Assembly: GCA_011390855.1 (NCBI GenBank)
Contig: JAABRN010000097.1
Coordinates: forward strand, 1-5,003
DNA length: 5,003 nucleotides
Origin: Hydrogenophaga sp.
GTDB lineage: Bacteria > Pseudomonadota > Gammaproteobacteria > Burkholderiales > Burkholderiaceae_C
Direction of reading: 5' to 3'
Shown: positions 1 to 5,003 of the stretch, in pieces
Layout: every line of letters begins with the position of its first letter
Numbering within the stretch: the stretch's first letter is position 1
Translations under genes and position numbers: made by a program
The notes under the pieces: model-generated
The model's database searches: none
Told to the model about the DNA's origin: nothing
Seen by the model: only the letters and a program-made list of their open reading frames with translations

Positions 1-1458
1 GAGGGTGGCACCGACGTTGGTGCCCTTGCTGTCGTCAAAGTACTCAATGCCATTGATGATGGCGACCGGTTCCACACGGTGGGGTTCACCCCGGTACTCA
101 CGCAGCCCGTGCAGCATGGGGCCGAGTGCAGCGCCAGCGGAGGTTGCCAGGGCCAGGGCGGCCAGGGCGTTGGCGGCATTGTGCCTGCCCCGGATGCGCA
201 AGGCCTCCACCGGCATCAGGCGCTGGAAGTAGATCTCTTCGGCTTCATCCGCCGCGCGACCGCGTTTGCGCGTTTCATCCAGGGCGAGCGCGCGAACCAG
301 CCACTCCATGCCGTTGACCGATTCGATCCCCCAGTCCATGGGGCGCGTTGGGGTATCTGTTCCGAAGGTGGTGAACGGCCGTGCCGACTGCTGGCGGTTT
401 CGCCCACCCAGTTTCACGGTGACCAGGCCGGGCTGCATGGCCATGACCTGCAGATCGTTACGGTTGAGCAGCATGAGCGCTTTGGTGCCAAACACGTTGG
501 CCTTGGCCTGCCCATAGGCGGCTTGTGATCCGTGCCAGTCGATGTGGTCTTCGCTCAGGTTGAGTACCGTGCCGGCGGTGGGCACGCTGTCCCAGGCACC
601 ACCGGAAACGCCGTCCAGCTGAAAGCTGGAGAGTTCAAGCACCCAGACGCCTGGCAGGTGCCTGGGTTGCTCGGGTTCGATGGGTGGGGGCTCCAGTTGG
701 ACAGGTCCCTCCTCTTCTGCGATGGACTCGACAGGCTCTTCGGAGTGGGCGTCTTCAACGGCCCTCTCGGCCCTGTCTTCCTCTGTCTCGTCGGGCGATG
801 CGTCCGACAGAAGATCTGCGTCCGCTTTTTCGGGCGCCTGTGCGGATGAGGCCTGATCCCGTTGCCCATCTTCGTCAGGCTGAACGGCGGTGGCTGTCTC
901 CTCGGCAGCGTTCGCGTCCTCTTCGGCCTGGGCAATCACTTCCTTGTCGATGGCGGCAGACAGCACGTCGAGCAGACTGGGACCGATGTTGCCAGCAGTG
1001 GCCACCTGTACGCCCGCGCGCTGCAACAGCAGGCTGGTCAGGGCCGTCACAGTGGTCTTGCCATTCGTGCCTGTGACGGCCAGCACCTTGGGCCGATAGG
1101 GCAGGCGCTCTCGCTGGGACAGGCCCTGCAGCGCCTGGGCAAACAGGTCGAGTTCGCCCACGACGGGCACACCCCGGACCGCGGCCCACTCACGCACTGC
1201 GTTTAACTGGGCGGGCGCCAGGCCCGGGCTACGCGCCACCAATGTCCATTCGCCACGGGCCAGCAAGCTCTCATCCAAAGCACCCGACACGAAGTTGGCT
1301 TGCGGGCATCCGCTGGCCAAGGCTTCAAGCTGGGGCGGTTGCTCGCGGGTGTCGGCCACCGTCACGCGCGCACCCTGCCGCAAGCACCAGCGCGCCATGG
1401 CCAGGCCGGAAAGGCCCAGGCCCAGAACAAGCACGTGTTGGTCTTGGAGGTGGTTCAT
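1..1458 (-). CDS. murD: MurD, UDP-MurNAc-L-Ala--D-Glu ligase with acidic insertion, 5' part
   Basis: Cytoplasmic Mur ligase that adds D-Glu to UDP-MurNAc-L-Ala using ATP. The start is ATG at 1458 and the frame stays open for exactly 486 codons to the left edge, so the C-terminus is missing. The N-terminal Rossmann-like UDP-binding domain begins [17 protein letters not shown] (8-24). The P-loop GTNGKTT is at 130-136 and NIG at 157-159. LELSSFQ is at 274-280, with Glu275 in the position of the metal-binding Glu. [11 protein letters not shown] is at 300-310, with His305. AKANVF (318-323) carries Lys319, which fits the carbamylated lysine. [15 protein letters not shown] (423-437) leads to the C-terminal domain, and [11 protein letters not shown] is at 475-485. 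Known MurD proteins are about 440-450 residues in total; this one already has 486 before its end, because of an acidic insertion at about 172-266 and a smaller one near 391-417. There is no strong Shine-Dalgarno before the ATG, which overlaps the mraY stop as ATGA, so translation probably depends on coupling. All visible catalytic motifs are kept, so it is likely active. Confidence 0.96.
   Translation of the reverse strand, partial: MNHLQDQHVLVLGLGLSGLAMARWCLRQGARVTVADTREQPPQLEALASGCPQANFVSGALDESLLARGEWTLVARSPGLAPAQLNAVREWAAVRGVPVVGELDLFAQALQGLSQRERLPYRPKVLAVTGTNGKTTVTALTSLLLQRAGVQVATAGNIGPSLLDVLSAAIDKEVIAQAEEDANAAEETATAVQPDEDGQRDQASSAQAPEKADADLLSDASPDETEEDRAERAVEDAHSEEPVESIAEEEGPVQLEPPPIEPEQPRHLPGVWVLELSSFQLDGVSGGAWDSVPTAGTVLNLSEDHIDWHGSQAAYGQAKANVFGTKALMLLNRNDLQVMAMQPGLVTVKLGGRNRQQSARPFTTFGTDTPTRPMDWGIESVNGMEWLVRALALDETRKRGRAADEAEEIYFQRLMPVEALRIRGRHNAANALAALALATSAGAALGPMLHGLREYRGEPHRVEPVAIINGIEYFDDSKGTNVGATL
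661..945 (-). other. Acidic low-complexity insertion inside MurD
   Basis: Codes for about residues 172-266 of MurD. In E. coli MurD only about 14 residues (from memory of that protein) separate the NIG motif from the LELSSFQ-type motif; here about 112 do. In residues 171-266 I count 21 Glu and 11 Asp among 96 residues, against 6 Lys/Arg, with many Ala, Ser, Pro and Gln. No hydrophobic core, Cys cluster or known fold is visible, so it is probably a disordered surface loop. The reading frame is intact on both sides. Its function is unknown. Confidence 0.85.
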
Positions 1459-2633
1459 CGCAACTTCAGGGTGGACAGGCCCACCAGACACAGGAGCATG
1501 GTGATGATCCAGAAACGCACGACAACTTGCGTTTCTTTCCAGCCCTTTTTCTCGAAATGGTGGTGCAGCGGTGCCATCTGGAACAATCGGCGGCCCTGAC
1601 CATAGCGGCGCTTGGTGTACTTGAAGTAGGTCACCTGCAACATGACAGAGAGCGCCTCCACCACAAAGATGCCGCCCATGATGGCGAGCACGATTTCCTG
1701 GCGCACGATGACTGCGATCGTGCCCAGCGCGCCACCCAGTGCGAGCGCACCCACATCACCCATGAACACCTGCGCCGGATGGGTGTTGAACCAGAGGAAC
1801 GCCAGGCCTGCGCCCGCCATGGCGGCACAGAAGATCAGCAGTTCGCCCGCGCCCGGAATGTGCGGCACCAGCAAGTAGCGTGAGAACACGGCATTGCCCG
1901 TCACATAGGCGAAGATGCCGAGCGCCGAACCCACCATCACCACCGGCATGATGGCCAGGCCGTCCAGGCCGTCGGTAAGGTTGACAGCGTTGCTGGAGCC
2001 GACGATGACGAGGTAGGTCATGACCACGAAACCGAACACACCCAGCGGGTAGCTGATCTCCTTGAAGAAGGGCACCATCAGACCAGCCTGGGGTGGCAGG
2101 TCCACCGTGAAGCCCGAGGCCACCCAGTTGTAGGCCAGTTGCAGCACGCGCAGGTTGCTGGTCTCGGAAACGCTGAACACCAGGTAAAACGCCGCCACCA
2201 GCCCGATCACCGACTGCCAGAAGTACTTCTCGCGCGAACGCATGCCTTCCGGGTCCTTGTGCACGACCTTGCGCCAGTCGTCTGCCCAGCCGATGGCACC
2301 AAAACCCAGGGTCACCACCAACACGATCCAGACAAAACGGTTCGACAGGTCGAACCAGAGCAGCGTCGACAAGGCGATGGAAAAAAGAATGAGAACCCCA
2401 CCCATGGTGGGCGTGCCACCCTTGCTGATGTGGGTCTGCATCGCGTATTCGCGAATGGGTTGTCCGATCTTGAGCGCGGCGAGGCGACGAATCACGAACG
2501 GCCCGGCCACCAGCCCCACCAGCAGCGCCGTCATGGCCGCCATCACGGCGCGAAACGTCAGGTACTGGAACACACGCAGAAAACCGAATTCGGGCGAGAT
2601 GGTCTGAAGCCAGGAGGACAGACTAAGCAGCAT
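1455..2633 (-). CDS. mraY: MraY, phospho-MurNAc-pentapeptide transferase (lipid I synthase)
   Basis: Integral inner-membrane enzyme that transfers phospho-MurNAc-pentapeptide from UDP to undecaprenyl phosphate, forming lipid I. It is complete at 392 residues, against 360 in E. coli. About ten hydrophobic segments are visible, roughly at 25-46, 76-93, 99-117, 137-154, 198-212, 226-243, 263-283, 290-310, 314-335 and 372-389. Diagnostic motifs are KGGTPTMGG (71-79), GWADDWRK with the Asp118-Asp119 pair, NLTDGLDGL (218-226), [12 protein letters not shown] (290-301, Asp293 being the catalytic Asp of the family) and [12 protein letters not shown] (354-365). The ATG at 2633 is supported by AAGGA 8 nt upstream and by an N-terminus ([10 protein letters not shown]) that aligns with known MraY proteins. 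Most of the extra length lies between about 155 and 187, in the loop after the fourth membrane segment, which should face the periplasm. The gene overlaps murF by 11 nt and murD by 4 nt. Confidence 0.98.
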   Translation of the reverse strand: MLLSLSSWLQTISPEFGFLRVFQYLTFRAVMAAMTALLVGLVAGPFVIRRLAALKIGQPIREYAMQTHISKGGTPTMGGVLILFSIALSTLLWFDLSNRFVWIVLVVTLGFGAIGWADDWRKVVHKDPEGMRSREKYFWQSVIGLVAAFYLVFSVSETSNLRVLQLAYNWVASGFTVDLPPQAGLMVPFFKEISYPLGVFGFVVMTYLVIVGSSNAVNLTDGLDGLAIMPVVMVGSALGIFAYVTGNAVFSRYLLVPHIPGAGELLIFCAAMAGAGLAFLWFNTHPAQVFMGDVGALALGGALGTIAVIVRQEIVLAIMGGIFVVEALSVMLQVTYFKYTKRRYGQGRRLFQMAPLHHHFEKKGWKETQVVVRFWIITMLLCLVGLSTLKLR

Positions 2634-4065
2634 GGGATTCGTCCTTGTTGTTGTGGGTGTCGACAGCCACGTTCACCGCCGCAATGGCCTGGACCACCCG
2701 CTCCATCCCCATGAACCTCGACCCTTTGACCAACACGCTGCGCAGAGCCGATGAGCCAGCACCTGGCTGCATCAAGGCGACCACATGCGCCACCAGTTGA
2801 GGCACATCCACCCAATGCGTCGGAGCCGGTTCGCCATCGGCCTTCAAGGCCAACGCGGCCTGCGCCATCCAGTCGCCCGTCACCTGTACGTTGTCCACGC
2901 CGCGCGACGTGGCGTACCTCAGCACTTCCATGTGAAAGTTCAGACCCTGGTCGCCCACCTCACCCATGTCACCCAGCACCAGCAGGCGCGGGGCAGGCAG
3001 CTCGGCCAGCACATCCACCGCCGCGCGCATGGAATCCGGGTTTGCGTTGTAGGTGTCGTCGACCAAAGTCAATGCCCCGGCGGGCAGCTGCAGCGACAGT
3101 GCGCGCGAGCGGCCACCCACAGGTTCAAAGGCGCTCAAGCCCTGGGCAATGGTGGGCAGTTCGACGCCCGCTGCCAAAGCGCAGGCCGCGGCGGCCAGTG
3201 CGTTGCGCACGTTGTGCCTTCCTGCGACACGCAGCCGGCATGCCTGCACCTGGCCCCTGGTCGCGATCGAGAGTTGCCATGCGCCCTCTTCCCAAACCGC
3301 GCTTTGCAACTGCACATCGGCCGCCGCATCGTTGTCGCTGAACGTGAGGGTGCGCCGCACACCGGCCAGTTCGCGCCAAAGGGGCGTGAACGCGTCGTCG
3401 GAAGGAAAAACCGCCACACCATGGGTGGGCAGAGAAGACAACACACTTCCATTTTCCCGGGCCACGGCTTGCACGCTGGACATGAATTCCAGATGCTCGC
3501 GTTGGGCATTGTTGACCAGGGCCACGGTGGGTTGCGCAATGGCCGCGAGTTCGGCGATTTCTCCCGGGTGATTCATGCCCAGCTCGACGACCGACAAGCG
3601 ATGCGCTTTGGTGAGTCGCAGCAGCGTGAGAGGCACACCGATGTCGTTGTTGAAGTTGCCTTGCGTGGCGTGCGCAGCATCGCCTGCGGCCGCTCGCAAG
3701 ATGGCGGCGATCATCTGCGTGACGGTGGTCTTGCCGTTGCTGCCCGTCACAGCAATCAGAGGCAGCGGAAACTGGGCACGCCACAGCCGGGCCAGTTCAC
3801 CCAGCGCGCGGCGCGTATCGGGTACTTCCACACCAGGCAGACCGGCGCTGGCGAGCCCACCATGCGCCAGCGCCGCCACCGCACCGGCGGCCTTCGCCTG
3901 GGGGAGAAAATCGTGCGCATCAAACCGCTCACCCTTGATCGCCACGAAAAGGTCACCAGCGCGCAAGCTGCGCGTGTCCGAATGCACCCGCGAAATGGCC
4001 ACATCGGCCTGACCGACGGCATGCGCACCGGAGAGCTGCAACAGAAGCTGACCCATTGTGTTCAC
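2623..4065 (-). CDS. murF: MurF, UDP-MurNAc-tripeptide--D-Ala-D-Ala ligase
   Basis: Cytoplasmic Mur ligase that adds the D-Ala-D-Ala dipeptide to UDP-MurNAc-tripeptide, the last soluble step before MraY. It is a complete 480-residue protein, slightly longer than E. coli MurF (about 450). The N-terminal substrate domain has [21 protein letters not shown] (about 29-49 in part). The central ATPase domain has the P-loop GSNGKTT (108-114), [13 protein letters not shown] (from 137), [10 protein letters not shown] (161-170) and [10 protein letters not shown] (185-194). RHNVRN (283-288) marks the entry to the C-terminal domain, which carries [11 protein letters not shown] (336-346), LGDMGEVG (364-371) and [12 protein letters not shown] (447-458). 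The chosen start is GTG at 4065, since a GGGAG sits 6 nt upstream and the codon overlaps the murE stop as GTGA. An in-frame ATG three codons later (4056-4054) is possible but is too far from the same GGGAG. The 3' end overlaps mraY by 11 nt. No frameshift or missing catalytic motif is seen. Confidence 0.97.
   Translation of the reverse strand: MNTMGQLLLQLSGAHAVGQADVAISRVHSDTRSLRAGDLFVAIKGERFDAHDFLPQAKAAGAVAALAHGGLASAGLPGVEVPDTRRALGELARLWRAQFPLPLIAVTGSNGKTTVTQMIAAILRAAAGDAAHATQGNFNNDIGVPLTLLRLTKAHRLSVVELGMNHPGEIAELAAIAQPTVALVNNAQREHLEFMSSVQAVARENGSVLSSLPTHGVAVFPSDDAFTPLWRELAGVRRTLTFSDNDAAADVQLQSAVWEEGAWQLSIATRGQVQACRLRVAGRHNVRNALAAAACALAAGVELPTIAQGLSAFEPVGGRSRALSLQLPAGALTLVDDTYNANPDSMRAAVDVLAELPAPRLLVLGDMGEVGDQGLNFHMEVLRYATSRGVDNVQVTGDWMAQAALALKADGEPAPTHWVDVPQLVAHVVALMQPGAGSSALRSVLVKGSRFMGMERVVQAIAAVNVAVDTHNNKDESHAA
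2642..2646 (-). promoter_or_regulatory. Ribosome binding site of mraY
   Basis: On the minus strand this reads AAGGA, eight bases before the mraY ATG at 2633, and lies inside the 3' end of murF. It supports the annotated mraY start and fits translation of mraY while ribosomes finish murF. Confidence 0.7.
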
Positions 4066-5003
4066 GCGTGGCTCCCATCGACCTGCTGAAGCCGGGCGGT
4101 CAGCCCCTGACGTGCGTGGCTCAAGTCAGAAAACGGACGTTTGATGCCCTGTACGTCTTGGTAATCCTCGTGTCCTTTGCCCGCCACAAGCACCACGTCC
4201 TGCGGGCGTGCCTGAGTCACGGCATATGCGATGGCCTTTGCGCGATCGACCATCAGCGTGGCGGCTGTAGGGTGGGTGAGCCCTGCGGCCATGTCCTGCA
4301 GAATTCCTTCGGGATTCTCGGTGCGCGGGTTGTCGCTGGTCAGCACCACGTGCTGCGCATCGCGCTCTGCCACCGCCGCCATCAGCGGGCGCTTGCTTCG
4401 GTCTCGGTCGCCGCCGCAGCCGACCACGACCCATAGCGCTCCATCCCGTTGCTTCACCACAGGCTGGAGCGCCTGCAAGGCTTTTTCAAGCGCATCGGGG
4501 GTGTGGGCATAGTCCACCAGTACCCAGGGCACCAATGAGGCGTCACCCTGCGCCGGCTCCACAGGTTGCATGCGCCCTGGCACCGGCGAGAGCACTGTAC
4601 AGGCCTCTACCGCATGGACCAAAGACACGCCCAGTGCGCGGGCCGAAGCGAGCACACCCAGCAGATTGGACACGTTGTACTCGCCAACCACCGGCAGGCT
4701 CAACGGATGCGCAGCAAGCTCCTTGCCCGCAGCATCCCGCTCGACCACTTCCCACCGCATGCCATGGCTGGTGTGTACCAGGTGCCGTCCAACCAGTCTG
4801 GCTGTGTTTGCGACAGGCCCAGTACCGACAGCGATGGTACACAAATCCGGGTCGCGCCCGCTCAGCGCGGCGGCCAGTTCCCTGCCCCGGACATCGTCCA
4901 GGTTCACCACCGCAGCAGCGAGGCCAGGCCAATCAAATAACATAGCTTTGGCCGCCCAGTAGCTGGGCATGTCGCCATGGAAGTCGAGGTGGTCCTGGGT
5001 GAA
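4062..5003 (-). CDS. murE: MurE, UDP-MurNAc-tripeptide synthetase (meso-DAP-adding), 3' part
   Basis: Cytoplasmic Mur ligase that adds meso-diaminopimelate to UDP-MurNAc-L-Ala-D-Glu using ATP. The frame is open to the right edge, giving 313 visible codons; E. coli MurE is about 495 residues, so roughly the first 190 residues, including the P-loop GKTT, lie outside the window. Counting from the edge, DHLDFHGD is at residues 4-11, followed by AAK, whose Lys19 fits the carbamylated lysine of the family. GEYNVSNLLG (about 107-116) is the domain 2/3 hinge region. VDYAHTPDALEKAL (about 163), GCGGDRDRSKRPLM (about 195) and AGKGHEDYQ (about 274) are typical MurE C-terminal motifs. DNPR (224-227, bases 4323-4334) is the signature of DAP-adding rather than Lys-adding enzymes. 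The internal ATG at 4970 is not the start, because the conserved DHLD motif lies upstream of it. The TGA stop overlaps the murF GTG by 4 nt. In Bordetella MurE and MurF are fused; here they are separate and in different frames. Confidence 0.97.
   Translation of the reverse strand, partial: FTQDHLDFHGDMPSYWAAKAMLFDWPGLAAAVVNLDDVRGRELAAALSGRDPDLCTIAVGTGPVANTARLVGRHLVHTSHGMRWEVVERDAAGKELAAHPLSLPVVGEYNVSNLLGVLASARALGVSLVHAVEACTVLSPVPGRMQPVEPAQGDASLVPWVLVDYAHTPDALEKALQALQPVVKQRDGALWVVVGCGGDRDRSKRPLMAAVAERDAQHVVLTSDNPRTENPEGILQDMAAGLTHPTAATLMVDRAKAIAYAVTQARPQDVVLVAGKGHEDYQDVQGIKRPFSDLSHARQGLTARLQQVDGSHA
4072..4076 (-). promoter_or_regulatory. Ribosome binding site of murF
   Basis: On the minus strand this reads GGGAG, six bases before the GTG at 4065, and lies inside the last codons of murE. 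It decides in favour of the GTG start over the ATG at 4056, which would be 15 bases away. Confidence 0.65.

Noticed and set aside
555..935. 126-codon minus-strand frame across the MurD insertion, considered as a separate gene or a sign of frameshift
   Set aside because: It is the alternative frame of the same strand. The murD frame is continuous from 1458 to the window edge, with conserved motifs on both sides, so no frameshift is needed and the Arg/Pro-rich product is spurious.
1242..1883. 213-codon plus-strand frame opposite the murD start and mraY 3' end
   Set aside because: It spans the mraY/murD junction in antisense, has no recognisable domain and shows low-complexity His/Gln/Arg composition typical of a shadow.
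2139..2714. 191-codon plus-strand frame opposite mraY and the murF 3' end
   Set aside because: Antisense to MraY membrane segments; very rich in His, Gln, Arg and Pro, with no family motif.
2785..4089. 434-codon open frame on the plus strand opposite murF
   Set aside because: It lies antisense to a complete, well-conserved murF. The translation is rich in Arg, His and Gln with no recognisable motif, as expected of a shadow frame in high-G+C coding DNA.
1..5003. A hidden novel system such as a CRISPR array, mobile element, phage gene or defence island
   Set aside because: Four overlapping housekeeping genes fill the whole window. I saw no direct repeat array, terminal inverted repeats, transposase or integrase motif, or unexplained intergenic DNA.
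4970..5003. ATG at 4970 as the true murE start
   Set aside because: The frame continues upstream to the edge and encodes the conserved DHLDFHG motif, so the gene begins outside the window.

Overview
The window is a compact stretch of the division and cell wall (dcw) cluster of a Gram-negative bacterium. Every gene lies on the minus strand. In transcription order (right to left) they are murE (3' part only), murF, mraY and murD (5' part only). This is the canonical dcw order murE-murF-mraY-murD, and no foreign gene is inserted. High G+C content, the NNAQREH motif in MurF, a MraY longer than the E. coli enzyme and an unusually long MurD point to a betaproteobacterium of the order Burkholderiales, most likely family Comamonadaceae (for example near Hydrogenophaga or Acidovorax). 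The taxonomic call is inference from protein features and was not checked by any search.

Layout: murE runs from beyond the right edge to 4062; murF spans 4065-2623; mraY spans 2633-1455; murD starts at 1458 and runs off the left edge. All three junctions overlap (4, 11 and 4 nt), so there is no intergenic DNA. I see no internal promoter, terminator, RNA gene, repeat array or mobile element. The genes look co-transcribed and translationally coupled.

The products act in sequence in peptidoglycan precursor synthesis. MurD adds D-Glu to UDP-MurNAc-L-Ala, MurE adds meso-diaminopimelate, MurF adds D-Ala-D-Ala, and MraY moves the finished phospho-MurNAc-pentapeptide onto undecaprenyl phosphate to make lipid I. 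The motifs needed for catalysis are present in every part that can be seen.

The one feature that stands out is an approximately 95-residue, strongly acidic, low-complexity insertion in the central ATPase domain of MurD (about 661-945). It stays in frame and lies just before the conserved LELSSFQ motif. I find no evidence of an undescribed multi-gene system here.
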